DNA from: Hyphomonas adhaerens MHS-3
GTDB lineage: Bacteria; Pseudomonadota; Alphaproteobacteria; Caulobacterales; Hyphomonadaceae
NCBI RefSeq assembly: GCF_000685235.1
Contig: NZ_ARYH01000001.1
Location: forward strand, 1,984,001 to 2,048,000
Reading direction: 5' to 3'
Length of the DNA: 64,000 nt
The position numbers and the translations under genes are program-made. Below the pieces are notes generated by a model, which was not told the DNA's origin, did no database searches, and saw only the letters and a program-made list of their open reading frames with translations. Below are positions 18,874-32,427 of this stretch, piece by piece (positions within the stretch are counted from its first letter, which is position 1; each line of letters opens with the position of its first letter).

Positions 18874-19040
18874 CCGCCGCTTCCTGATGAGGTTTCGGCC
18901 TTCTGACGGACCCGGAACTTCGGTTCCACCTGATCGCTCGGACACCCCGGGCCGCATGTCGGTCTAAAGTGTCTCTTGTGCTGGAAAATCGGCGGTTACA
19001 CGGTTCACACCGGAAACTGCAGAAGGCGCAAAAAAGAGTG

Positions 19041-19069
19041 TTGACGGGCAATTCGGCGGCCCATATAAG
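19041..19069 (+). promoter_or_regulatory. rRNA promoter P2
   Basis: The second copy has TTGACG at 19041-19046 and TATAAG at 19064-19069, with the same 17-base spacing. It is 196 bases downstream of P1 and about 318 bases before the 16S gene. A boxA-like GCTGTTTGACA follows at 19126-19136, possibly for antitermination. Confidence 0.82.
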
Positions 19070-19386
19070 CCGCCACTTCCGGACGGAGCCGCAGGCTTCT
19101 GAAGGGCTTCGGAACTCCGGTTCCAGCTGTTTGACATCGTAAGAGATTAAGGAAGAGAAACGCAGGCGGCGTGATGGCTTGCGAACCTCGCCAGAGAGCA
19201 ATCGACGGCAGGTTCATACGATCACGACGGATGCGTTTCTTGAGAGAAAATTCTTTATATCCATCGGATGGGTTTCGGCCCGTCCTTTAGTGACAAAGGG
19301 TTTCTCGTCAAAAGAACGCAATACTTATGCTTAACAGCTTGAGTAACCGTCCATATTCCAATGGATGGTTTCGTCAGATCAACACT

Positions 19387-21144
<1,758 letters not shown>

Positions 21145-21201
21145 TCGAAGCCTGCGGCAACGCAGGGCAGGGCATGCGACCTGGCGGGAAGCCGGGGTTA
21201 C

Positions 21202-21277
21202 GGGGCCATAGCTCAGTTGGGAGAGCGCCTGATTTGCATTCAGGAGGTCGTCGGTTCGACTCCGTCTGGCTCCACCA
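21202..21277 (+). tRNA. tRNA-Ala (TGC)
   Basis: The 76-base gene has acceptor arms GGGGCCA/TGGCTCC, an anticodon loop containing TTTGCAT with anticodon TGC, a T-loop TTCGACT, and an encoded CCA. It is the second spacer tRNA. Confidence 0.97.
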
Positions 21278-21539
21278 TCGCCTTTATGGCGCTACAACGA
21301 TCGAAAGAAGAACGTCCGTTTCCGGAGCAAGCTCCGGGATATTTGTCATCGTAAGGGAAAGATTGATCCGGCAGCCATGCCGCTCGACCCATTGGGTCTG
21401 GCCTGGTTGCTTCAGCCGATAAAATGATTGCCGTAAGGCGATCATCCAAAGGGTCAGTCTGCAAGAAACCAACATGTCTGATCGAGATCCATGTGGTGGT
21501 TCGCGTATGCGTTTTCCACTGCACATGGGTTTCAAAAAC
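21278..21539 (+). other. tRNA-23S spacer
   Basis: No gene is seen. The spacer includes an A-rich stretch and a stretch ending CACATGGGTTTC just before 23S, probably part of the 23S processing stem. Confidence 0.65.
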
Positions 21540-24308
<2,769 letters not shown>

Positions 24309-24405
24309 AGAAACTCGTGTGTAGTTGAAAGCGCATCCGCTTTAACTGCCACTGATCTCAAGAAGACATATTGGTTTCAAAACTTGCAACAGTCTGGTTT
24401 CCGCC

Positions 24406-24523
24406 GACCCGGTGGTTATGGCAGGGGATCCCCACCTGATCCCATCCCGAACTCAGTCGTTAAGTCCCCTTGCGCCAATGGTACTACGTCTCAAGGCGTG
24501 GGAGAGTAGGTCGCTGCCGGGTC
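24406..24523 (+). rRNA. rrf: 5S ribosomal RNA
   Basis: The gene is about 118 bases, with terminal stem GACCCGG/CCGGGTC and the conserved segments CCACCTGATCCCATCCCGAACTC and GGGAGAGTAGGTCGCTGCC split across the molecule. It follows 23S by about 97 bases. Confidence 0.95.
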
Positions 24524-24674
24524 CGCAGAGCCCAGACAAAGCAAGTATCTTGCAGACATTTCTTTCCTTTACGACGACATCTGCCGCAAGCCGGCAGTTG
24601 CTCCGGCCTTAGCCTTTGGCGGGCCGGATTTGCATTTTGGGGGACACCGCCTAGAGTGCAGCGAACATGTTTGA

Positions 24675-24751
<77 letters not shown>

Positions 24752-24755
24752 AAAG

Positions 24756-24789
24756 AAACCCCTGGATCTTCGGATCCGGGGGTTTTTTT
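24756..24789 (+). terminator. rRNA operon terminator
   Basis: AACCCCTGGATC pairs with GATCCGGGGGTT around TTCG (one mismatch) and is followed by seven T. It lies directly after tRNA-fMet and should end the ribosomal transcript. Confidence 0.92.
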
Positions 24790-24890
24790 GTCATCTGGCG
24801 CCGGATGTCCGTTTGGTGCAGTCAGCACCGACGGATTGTTCCTGCCAGACCGTTTGATCTGTCAGGCGGACGAATAAAGGGGCTGGCATC

Positions 24891-26012
24891 ATGCGGCGTA
24901 TTTTCTTCTGGGCACACTTTTCAATGGGCCTCGCTGCAGGCGTGTTTATCCTTTTGATGTCGGTGACGGGCGTATTGCTCACCTATGAGCGTCAAATGGT
25001 GGCCGCCGCGCAGAACGCTGCTGTCGAGACACCGGCCGGGGCGGAGCCACTCAGCGTAGATGCTCTGGCAGATGCCGCATTGGCGGCTGGCGGAGCGCCG
25101 GGAAATACTCTTACAATTCAACGTAATACAGGTAATGTCTCGACGCTTTCCAAAGGGCGCCGGGACAATGTCCTGCTTGATCCGTATACGGGTGAAACGC
25201 TGGAGGGTGCGGGTGAAGGCATGGAAGCTTTCTTTGGCCGGGTGATGCGAATCCATCGCTGGCTTGCCTTCACAGGCGGGCGCAACGACGTCGGCGCGGC
25301 CATAAATGGCGCGGCAAACCTGGTGTTCGGGGCGCTACTGATCTCGGGCATTGTTCTTTGGTGGCCGCGCAGATGGAAGTGGCCCTTTGTGAAAACGCAA
25401 CTCTTCTTCCGGCGCGGCCTTCCGAATGCAAAGGCGCGTCACTACAACTGGCACCATGTCCTGGCGGCGTGGAGTTTCGTGCCGCTGTTCCTGATCATCG
25501 TGTCAGGCGCCGTCTTTTCCTACAGCTGGGCCAACAAACTTGTGTACGCCGCCTTTGGTGAAACGCCAGGCGGGCAGGGAAAAGGACGGGTCGCAGTCGC
25601 TGCGCCGCCGCCGATGTTGACCGGTGACATCCTGCCACTCGACTCATTGATTGCGCAGGCAACGGAAGACTTTCCCAATTGGCGCCGGGTATCGATCACC
25701 TTGCCGAAGCCGGACGCTGCGACGCTCGAAATGTCTGTCGATTGGGGCAACGGCACGCAGGCGTCGAAAAAGCGGAGCCTTACGGTCGCGCGGGATGGAT
25801 CCGGTCTGATCGGGGCGCCCGTTGGCGACACATCCAGCCCGGCATTGAAAGCCCGCCGGTATCTTCGCTTCGTGCACACCGGCGAGATCTATGGCTTGAT
25901 TGGGCAAACCCTTGCCGGGCTTGCCTCCATTGCCGGGATGGTCCTCGTTTATACGGGGATATCGCTGGCCATTCGGCGCCTGATTCGTATGCGGAACTCG
26001 GGAAAAGCCTGA
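24891..26012 (+). CDS. PepSY-associated transmembrane protein
   Basis: The inner-membrane protein has 373 residues and four clear membrane segments. The first (IFFWAHFSMGLAAGVFILLM) begins at the N-terminus, then INGAANLVFGALLISGIVLW, then HHVLAAWSFVPLFLIIVSG, and a last one near GLASIAGMVLVYTGISLAI. Two PepSY-like periplasmic portions lie between segments. Histidines near the membrane faces (HFSMG, RIHRWLAF, NWHHVLA, RFVHTGEIYG) resemble the haem-liganding pattern of the ferric-siderophore reductase-like group of this family. Such proteins often sit with TonB receptors; here the gene stands alone after the rRNA operon, so iron reduction is only a suggestion. Confidence 0.82.
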   Translation: MRRIFFWAHFSMGLAAGVFILLMSVTGVLLTYERQMVAAAQNAAVETPAGAEPLSVDALADAALAAGGAPGNTLTIQRNTGNVSTLSKGRRDNVLLDPYTGETLEGAGEGMEAFFGRVMRIHRWLAFTGGRNDVGAAINGAANLVFGALLISGIVLWWPRRWKWPFVKTQLFFRRGLPNAKARHYNWHHVLAAWSFVPLFLIIVSGAVFSYSWANKLVYAAFGETPGGQGKGRVAVAAPPPMLTGDILPLDSLIAQATEDFPNWRRVSITLPKPDAATLEMSVDWGNGTQASKKRSLTVARDGSGLIGAPVGDTSSPALKARRYLRFVHTGEIYGLIGQTLAGLASIAGMVLVYTGISLAIRRLIRMRNSGKA

Positions 26013-26130
26013 TCGCCACAAGGACGCGCGATCCGTCGCATGGCGAAAGCTCAATTTACAATTTACAAAAACGTAAAATGAACTGACGGCCAGTCAGCGT
26101 CATGCCTTGGTCTGGCCGGGGAGGTGTTCG

Positions 26131-27342
26131 ATGAACACAACGGGTCAGCCGGGCTTTGAGCAATGCGCAGAGCGTGCCGACATTCAGGCCGAGGCGCATG
26201 CGCGTCCACCGCTCGCCGTCGAGTTTGAATCCGCTGAAGTCTGGAACTGGGTGCTGTACGACTTGCCGGATGACCCGGCAGCTTGGCAAACGCCGTATGA
26301 TCCGGCTTGCCGGCACAAGGTGCTGGAGTTGGCGGGGGGGCAACTGCGTATTGAGCGTCATACGGAATTTGTTTCTGTGACATGGCTTGGCAATGGCCCG
26401 CCTGATGCCGAGAGCTTGCGCGTGATCGGAACGTGTCCGGGGCGACAGCTGGCAGGCGCCCGCGTGCTGGTCCGGCCGGCCGGGTGGGAAGGTGTTGCGG
26501 ATGTTTTCGGGCCAGGCCGGATCTTTGGCGGCATGGCGCGGTTCACCGGGGTCGAGGTTGCCACCGATTTCCAGATCGGGGCCGATCAGATGGTTACATA
26601 TACGCTGAGCGGAAACTTCGAGGATGCGTTTGCACGCGGGCGTCTGGTCAAACGGCTGGTTGATCTGGAAACCTATCGGATGGCCGCGCTTTTGGGCTTG
26701 CCGGTGGTTCGGCAGTCGACACCGGCGCTTCAGTCGCTGGAAGTCCGCACCGGTGTGGCGATGCGCGCTTTGAGCTCATCTGAAGATGAGACGCTTGCCG
26801 CGTCGATCCGGGAAATTTCCGCATTGCTGGCAGAAGTGGGCGCCTTGCGGGAAGGCCTCCGTTACCGCATCGCGGCATCCAAGGCGTATTACGATGTTGT
26901 CTCGGATCGTTTGGCGAGTCTGGCAGAAGCCCCGATCGGCCAGCGCCAAACCCTGAAAGGCTTTGTCGATCATCGCCTGGCACCGGCCATCAAGACCGTT
27001 GGCGCTTTTGACCGGCGGATATCCGACGTTTCCGCCACTTTATCGGATGCGATGGCATTGGCGCGGACCCGGCTGGAGCAGACATCACAGGAATACAATC
27101 AGGCCCTGCTGGTCTCTATGGAAAAGCGCGCACGCCAGCAGGTGCATCTTGGACAAGCGGTTGAAGGTCTCTCAGTTGCGGCGATTTCCTATTATGTCGT
27201 CGGCCTGATTGGTGTGCTGATAAAATCCCTACCGCACTTCGCTGTAAGCGTTCCGGTCCTGCAGGCGATCAGTGTGCCGGCCGTGATCGCTCTGGTCTGG
27301 TGGAACGTCCGCCGGGCGAAAGCGCGGGTCGAAAAGGTCTGA
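26131..27342 (+). CDS. DUF3422-family membrane protein
   Basis: The product of about 403 residues fits the DUF3422 family by its N-terminal EAHARPPLAV, a long soluble alpha/beta part, a helical region rich in Arg/Glu (residues about 220-350) and two C-terminal membrane segments (AISYYVVGLIGVLIKSLP and VLQAISVPAVIALVWW). Family members are inner-membrane proteins of unknown function. ATG 26131 has GGGGAGG seven bases upstream. It is co-directional with the PepSY gene, 118 bases apart, and converges on cydC. No enzymatic motif is visible. Confidence 0.8.
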   Translation: MNTTGQPGFEQCAERADIQAEAHARPPLAVEFESAEVWNWVLYDLPDDPAAWQTPYDPACRHKVLELAGGQLRIERHTEFVSVTWLGNGPPDAESLRVIGTCPGRQLAGARVLVRPAGWEGVADVFGPGRIFGGMARFTGVEVATDFQIGADQMVTYTLSGNFEDAFARGRLVKRLVDLETYRMAALLGLPVVRQSTPALQSLEVRTGVAMRALSSSEDETLAASIREISALLAEVGALREGLRYRIAASKAYYDVVSDRLASLAEAPIGQRQTLKGFVDHRLAPAIKTVGAFDRRISDVSATLSDAMALARTRLEQTSQEYNQALLVSMEKRARQQVHLGQAVEGLSVAAISYYVVGLIGVLIKSLPHFAVSVPVLQAISVPAVIALVWWNVRRAKARVEKV

Positions 27343-27347
27343 GCCTC

Positions 27348-28994
27348 TTAGCTCTGGATATGAACTTCACTGGAGGAAAGCTTCTCGAAAGCCACATCCA
27401 GGGGTTTGTGTGCCAGGGCGATCAGGGCGCGAGGTGCCTCGGACGCCCATGTATCAAGGTTCACGGCAAGCCGCCGGGCGAGGTCTGCCTCCAGGCCGGC
27501 GAAGGGTTCGTCCAGAATCAGGATCTCCGGTTTGGCCAGCAGCGCGCGGGCGAGTCCAATGCGGCGCAACTCTCCGCCGGAGAATGGCAGATCGCCTTCG
27601 TGGAACATGATGTCCAGACCTTCGGGCCGGGCGGCAACAAATGCGTCGGCGCAGGCGATGCGCAAGGTGCGCCAGATCTCGTCCTCGGTGGCTTCCGGCG
27701 CAGCGAGACGCATCTGGTCCGCCAGCGTGCCGGGCAGGAAAGCCGGAAATTGCGGACTGATCGCGACATGGGCCAGAACGCTTGCGATGCGTGTGGTCTC
27801 TGCCGGGACGCCATTGTACGTCAGCATGCCGGGTGAAACAGGATGCAGGCGCATCAGGGCTTCGGCCACGGTTGTTTTGCCGCTGCCGGAAGGACCGATC
27901 AGCTGCAACAGCGTTCCCGGCGAGACTGTGAAACTCAATGGGCCAATCATCGGCGCATTGGGCGCCGCCTGAGCCATCAGGCCATTTGCCGAAAGCGGAA
28001 ACAGGCTGTCCAGAGAGGCCGCCGATTCCAGTGGTGGATCCCAGCTCGCTTCAGCCGGTTGCAGGCGGGCGGCAAGGCGCTCGGCTGCCACACCGGAGCG
28101 GGCGCGGGCATCAAAGACTTTCAACATTGCACCTGTGGATTCAAAGGCGGCCATCAGGGCGAGCGCGGCGCCAGTCGCCATCGCGATGCTGGATTGCGCC
28201 TCCGCGGCCCGCCACAGGACCAGCAGCGCCAGCGCAAGGCCAGCTGTGGCCGTGAACGCGCCGAGATTGCGGTAGGGCGCTTCAATCGCGTCGCGGCCGG
28301 AGACCTGTTCTTCCAGTGCCGCCTGCGCGACGCGCGTCTCACGGCCCATGGCCCCGAGGATGTCGAGTTCTATTGCATTTTCGACAAGGCGGGAGGTTTG
28401 CTCCCGCGCCAGTTCCGCCTGCCGGGCATTCGCGTCGGCCGCGCGGTGGGAGCGTTGAACGGCCATGGCCGGGAACGCCCAGCCTGTGCACAGAAAAGCG
28501 GCCAATGCCAAAAGGCCGCTGATCCAGTCGCTCGCAAAAACAAATCCGAGCGCAACGGCAATGCCGGCGATCACCGCGGCGGCCGGGCTGTAGACACGAA
28601 GAAAGCCGGCCTCTGCTGCGTCGACGTCATCGATCAGCGTGCTGAGGTCTTTTGCGGGCATGGAGGTGAAGCCGCGCTGGGTCGACGCGCTCGCGGCGAA
28701 GAGCTGCGGCCGGAGGACGGCCGACAGGCTGAGTGTCGCATCATGGCCAACCAGCTGCTCGCCATAGCGCGTGAGGACGCGCGAGAAAGCTGCGCCGCGC
28801 ACGCCTGCGCTGGGGTAGAGATGGTTGAAGACATAGCCCGCCCCGGCAGAGCCTGCGATGGCGGCTGCGGTCAGGAACCAGCCAGACAAACCGAGCAGGA
28901 CTATGCTCGATGCGCCGGCAAGGCCCGACAGGAGCAAAGCGAGGCCAAAGCGGATTTTGCCCGGCCGGCCGAGAAGGCGCCAGAGTTTCAGCAT
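27348..28994 (-). CDS. cydC: ABC exporter subunit CydC (thiol/haem-linked)
   Basis: CydC forms the heterodimeric ABC exporter CydDC, which exports cysteine/glutathione or handles haem and is needed to assemble cytochrome bd. The 548-residue protein has an N-terminal six-helix membrane domain and a C-terminal ATPase with Walker A LIGPSGSGKTTVAEAL, signature FSGGELRRIGLARALL and Walker B ILILDEPFAGLE. The start at 28994 follows GGAGG on the minus strand and overlaps the end of cydD by 7 bases, so the two are translationally coupled. The position next to cydABX supports the name. Confidence 0.9.
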   Translation of the reverse strand: MLKLWRLLGRPGKIRFGLALLLSGLAGASSIVLLGLSGWFLTAAAIAGSAGAGYVFNHLYPSAGVRGAAFSRVLTRYGEQLVGHDATLSLSAVLRPQLFAASASTQRGFTSMPAKDLSTLIDDVDAAEAGFLRVYSPAAAVIAGIAVALGFVFASDWISGLLALAAFLCTGWAFPAMAVQRSHRAADANARQAELAREQTSRLVENAIELDILGAMGRETRVAQAALEEQVSGRDAIEAPYRNLGAFTATAGLALALLVLWRAAEAQSSIAMATGAALALMAAFESTGAMLKVFDARARSGVAAERLAARLQPAEASWDPPLESAASLDSLFPLSANGLMAQAAPNAPMIGPLSFTVSPGTLLQLIGPSGSGKTTVAEALMRLHPVSPGMLTYNGVPAETTRIASVLAHVAISPQFPAFLPGTLADQMRLAAPEATEDEIWRTLRIACADAFVAARPEGLDIMFHEGDLPFSGGELRRIGLARALLAKPEILILDEPFAGLEADLARRLAVNLDTWASEAPRALIALAHKPLDVAFEKLSSSEVHIQS

Positions 28995-30679
28995 CCCGAA
29001 TCCTCCGGCATGAGTTGGGGCTGCAGCCATATCACCTCATCAGATGCGGCGATCAGGGTGTCCGAATGGCTGGCGACCAGAAGTGTGCGGTCTGTCGCCA
29101 GGTCTTTCAGCTTGCGGAGAAAATCTTCCTCGGCGTCCGGGTCCAGGTGCGCCGTCGGCTCATCGAGCAGGAGAATCGGCGCGTTGCGCAGAAGTGCGCG
29201 GGCGAGGGCGATCCGCTGGCGCTGGCCGCCGGAAAGCCCGGCACCGAAGCGGGCAAGGTCCTGTTCCAGCCCGCCGCGACCCTCGTCAGCGAAGTCGAGA
29301 ATACCTGCCTGACGCGCTGCATCCTTGATCTCATCCGGTCCGGCGTCAGGCCGGGCGATGGCGATGTTCTCCCGGATCGTACCCTCCATAAGCCACGGCG
29401 TCTGGCCGATATAGGCGATGGAGTCTGCAAGGCTTTCGCCGGGTTGCAATGTATGCGCGTCCACCCGAATCTCGCCACCGGTCAGCCGGGCCCGGCCAAT
29501 CAGAGCGAGCAGGGCGGTCGACTTGCCCGATCCGGATGGCCCGGCCAGCGTGGTCACCTTTCCGGGCAGTGCTTTGAAGGTAAGGTCTGAGACGGCTGTT
29601 TTGCCATCGCCCCAGCCGAGGGCCGTCTGATCGAATGTGATCACCGGGGCGCTTTCGAGCGGGGGCCGTTTTGTCACCGGGAAATCGCTGCGATGGGCCA
29701 GCCAGTCCGACAGCATGCTGGCGGCTGCGGCGGCGTCCGCACGATCATGGTGCAGGCTCGAGAGCTTGCGGATGGGGCTGAAGAATTCGGGCGCGAGGAT
29801 CAGGGCGGTGAGGCCTTCGGCCAAAGTCAGGGTTTCGCCGGTGCCGAACGGGAAAACGCCGAGCAGTTTGAACCCGATATAGACCGCGACCAGCGCGATG
29901 GAGACCGATGCGAAGAATTCCAGCACGGCGGTCGACAGGAAAGCCACGCGCAGGATGGCCATGGTGCGGTCGCGTAGCTGGAGGGCGGCATCCTCAAGGC
30001 TGGCCGTCTCACGGCGGATCCCGCGAAACGCCCGGATCAGGCCGGACTGCGCCGCACGGGACTGGAAGGCGCCGGACAGGTCATCCAGTGCGGCCTGTTG
30101 GGCTTTGGCCCGGGCGGCGGTCTCGCTGGCGGTCAGCCAGATGAACACCGGCAGCACCATGACCGACACGAGCAGCAGCACGGCGGACAGCCAGCTCTGG
30201 GTCGCGACAGCAATCAGGATGATCACGGGCCCGGTGACGGCGAGGCGCATGCCGGGCAGCCATCGTGCGGCGTACCCTTCGAGTTTTGCCGTGCGGTCGA
30301 TGATCTGTGCTGTGCGGGTGCCGGCGTCAGCGCCGCCGAGCCAACCGGCCCCGGCCTTTGACAAGGTTTCGAAAATCTCGGCCCGGGCTGCATTCACCAT
30401 GGTCTGTCCGGCGCGGGCGAGCAGAAGGTCTCCCAGCCAGCCCGATATGCCCCGGACCAGCACGCCGGCAGCGGCGACCGGCAGGCCCGGCCCGGCTGGC
30501 TGGCCAGCGGCGATGGCAGCAACGCTGTGGCCGATGCCCCAGGCGATGGCGATCCATCCGGCCATGGCCAGAATCTGGCAGGCAAGGCCCAGACTGACCG
30601 CGCGCTGCGATGCGCCTGCCCAGAGCCGGAGCGCACTACGCGTCCGCTTTTTCTCAGAATTTTCAGTGTCTTCGGGCAT
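28988..30679 (-). CDS. cydD: ABC exporter subunit CydD
   Basis: This is the first gene of the minus-strand pair and partner of CydC. Its 563 residues contain a membrane domain of about six helices followed by an ATPase with Walker A LAGPSGSGKSTALLALIG, signature LSGGQRQRIALARALLRN and Walker B ILLLDEPTAHLD. A short charged N-terminus (TENSEKKRTRS) precedes the first helix. The gene diverges from cydA across about 130 bases that contain a candidate regulator site. CydDC activity is required for active cytochrome bd in other bacteria. Confidence 0.9.
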   Translation of the reverse strand: MPEDTENSEKKRTRSALRLWAGASQRAVSLGLACQILAMAGWIAIAWGIGHSVAAIAAGQPAGPGLPVAAAGVLVRGISGWLGDLLLARAGQTMVNAARAEIFETLSKAGAGWLGGADAGTRTAQIIDRTAKLEGYAARWLPGMRLAVTGPVIILIAVATQSWLSAVLLLVSVMVLPVFIWLTASETAARAKAQQAALDDLSGAFQSRAAQSGLIRAFRGIRRETASLEDAALQLRDRTMAILRVAFLSTAVLEFFASVSIALVAVYIGFKLLGVFPFGTGETLTLAEGLTALILAPEFFSPIRKLSSLHHDRADAAAAASMLSDWLAHRSDFPVTKRPPLESAPVITFDQTALGWGDGKTAVSDLTFKALPGKVTTLAGPSGSGKSTALLALIGRARLTGGEIRVDAHTLQPGESLADSIAYIGQTPWLMEGTIRENIAIARPDAGPDEIKDAARQAGILDFADEGRGGLEQDLARFGAGLSGGQRQRIALARALLRNAPILLLDEPTAHLDPDAEEDFLRKLKDLATDRTLLVASHSDTLIAASDEVIWLQPQLMPEDSGC

Positions 30680-30700
30680 GTTCAGTAATTATGGCTTATA

Positions 30701-30721
30701 AGTGTTATATTGCATGCGACT
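30701..30721. promoter_or_regulatory. Candidate NsrR-type operator in the cydD-cydA divergent promoter
   Basis: This 21-base stretch begins AGTGT and ends GACT, and it matches the perfect palindrome in front of the NsrR-like gene (35196-35216) at 13 of 21 positions. It lies between the divergent cydD and cydA starts. The match is best in the left half-site (6 of 8). Confidence 0.35.
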
Positions 30722-30810
30722 TTTTGCGCTATCGTTTGTTAAGGGTGGCAGGCATAAATGTGCCGACATGAAGACGAGAGACCGCAGTATTATGTGGTCA
30801 GGAGACAACC

Positions 30811-32415
30811 ATGCCTGAACTATTAGTCGCTGACCTGTCGCGCTGGCAATTTGCGCTGACAGCCATGTACCATTTCCTGTTCGTGCCACTGACGCTTGGG
30901 CTTTCCATGCTGCTGGTGGTCATGGAAGGCGCTTATGTGATGACCGGCAAGGAGGTGTGGCGACGCACCACCAAGTTCTGGGGCACCCTGTTCGGAATCA
31001 ATTTCGTCCTGGGCGTGGCCACCGGTATCACGATGGAATTCCAGTTCGGGATGAACTGGTCCTATTATTCGCACTATGTGGGCGACATTTTCGGCGCGCC
31101 ACTGGCGATTGAGGGCCTGATGGCGTTCTTCCTTGAAGCGACGCTTGTCGGCCTGATGTTCTTCGGTTGGGACAAGCTGTCCCGTCCGGCCCACTGGTTC
31201 GTCACCTTCCTCGTGGCGCTGGGCTCGAACCTGTCTGCCCTGTGGATTCTGATCGCCAATGGCTGGATGCAGAACCCGGTCGGGTCCGAGTTCAATCCGG
31301 ACACGATGCGGATGGAAGTCACCAATTTCATGGAAGTGCTTTTCAATCCGGTCGCGCAGGCCAAGTTCGTCCACACGGTCAGCGCCGGCTATGTGACGGC
31401 ATCGGTTTTCGTGCTTGGCATTTCCGCCTGGTACGTTCTGAAGAACCGGCACCTTGGTCTCGCCAAACGCTCGATGGCGGTCGCGGCCAGCTTCGGTCTT
31501 CTGTCAGCCCTGTCGGTCGTCGTCCTCGGTGACGAAAGCGGCTATGCGCTGACGGATAACCAGAAGATGAAACTCGCCTCGCTGGAGGCCATGTGGGAAA
31601 CGGAGTCCGCGCCAGCAGGCCTGACCCTTATCGGCATTCCGAACCAGAAAGAGCACCGGACCGACTACGCCATCCATGTCCCTTACGTGCTTGGCCTGAT
31701 TGCGACCCGCTCGCTTGACGGTGAAGTCGAAGGTATCCTGCCGCTGGTCGCAGTGGCGGAAGACAGGATCGAAAACGGGATCCGCGCCTACACGGCTGTA
31801 GAAGCGCTGAACGACAACCCGAACGACGTCGAGGCGCGCGAGATCTTCGAGCAGACCAAACAGGATCTTGGCTATGCCATGCTCCTGAAACGGTATGTCG
31901 ATGATCCGGCAACCGCCGACCGTGCGACGATCGAGAAAGCTGCCATGGACACCGTTCCGAATGTGGCCATGTCGTTCTTCTCTTTCCGCATCATGGCCGG
32001 CGTCGGCTTCCTGTTCATCGCGATGTTCGCCGTCGCCTTCTATTTCGTGAGCCTGAAGCGCAAAGTGCCGCGCTGGTTCCTGTATCTGGCATTCTTCTCC
32101 ATTCCGCTGCCCTGGATTGCGGCGGAGCTTGGCTGGATCCTTGCCGAAACAGGCCGCCAGCCCTGGGTGATCGACGGTGTGCTGCCGACCTTCATGGGGG
32201 TCTCCAGCCTGTCGGCGACGCAGGTCATCATGACTATGGTCGGCTTCACGCTGCTCTATGGCACGCTGGCCGTGATCGAGATCACGCTGATGATCCGCGC
32301 CGTGAAGCTCGGCCCCGGTGCCCGCATCCTGCCCAAGGGCATGAGCGGCGGCGGTCCCGACACCCATAATGAACCCGTGCCGGCCCGTCCGCGCACCATC
32401 CAGTTTGACAAATAG
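30811..32415 (+). CDS. cydA: Cytochrome bd ubiquinol oxidase subunit I
   Basis: Subunit I of the bd-type terminal oxidase, about 534 residues, carries the haems and oxidises ubiquinol with oxygen as acceptor in the inner membrane. Axial and quinol-site features are visible: His in ALTAMYHFLFVPLTLG near residue 21, His in KFVHTVSAGYVTA near residue 190, the Q-loop KMKLASLEAMWETE near 250, and the GRQPW signature in AETGRQPWVIDG. About nine hydrophobic segments are present. The Q-loop is of the short or intermediate type. AGGAGA precedes the ATG. First gene of cydABX-dsrE-cyt c'. Confidence 0.96.
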   Translation: MPELLVADLSRWQFALTAMYHFLFVPLTLGLSMLLVVMEGAYVMTGKEVWRRTTKFWGTLFGINFVLGVATGITMEFQFGMNWSYYSHYVGDIFGAPLAIEGLMAFFLEATLVGLMFFGWDKLSRPAHWFVTFLVALGSNLSALWILIANGWMQNPVGSEFNPDTMRMEVTNFMEVLFNPVAQAKFVHTVSAGYVTASVFVLGISAWYVLKNRHLGLAKRSMAVAASFGLLSALSVVVLGDESGYALTDNQKMKLASLEAMWETESAPAGLTLIGIPNQKEHRTDYAIHVPYVLGLIATRSLDGEVEGILPLVAVAEDRIENGIRAYTAVEALNDNPNDVEAREIFEQTKQDLGYAMLLKRYVDDPATADRATIEKAAMDTVPNVAMSFFSFRIMAGVGFLFIAMFAVAFYFVSLKRKVPRWFLYLAFFSIPLPWIAAELGWILAETGRQPWVIDGVLPTFMGVSSLSATQVIMTMVGFTLLYGTLAVIEITLMIRAVKLGPGARILPKGMSGGGPDTHNEPVPARPRTIQFDK

Positions 32416-32427
32416 GAGGACAGGACA

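Larger units (their letters stand above)
18740..19132 (+). repeat. Tandem repeat of the rRNA promoter unit (two copies, about 197 bp)
   Basis: Two diverged copies lie head to tail (about 18740-18936 and 18937-19132). Matching landmarks are CTCGGACA-CCGGGCCG, AGTGTCT, CTGCAGAAGGCGC and GTGTTGACGGGCAA followed by CATATAAGCCGCC. They recur 196-197 bases apart. Each copy contains a full -35/-10 pair, so the duplication gives the rRNA operon two promoters. Confidence 0.88.
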
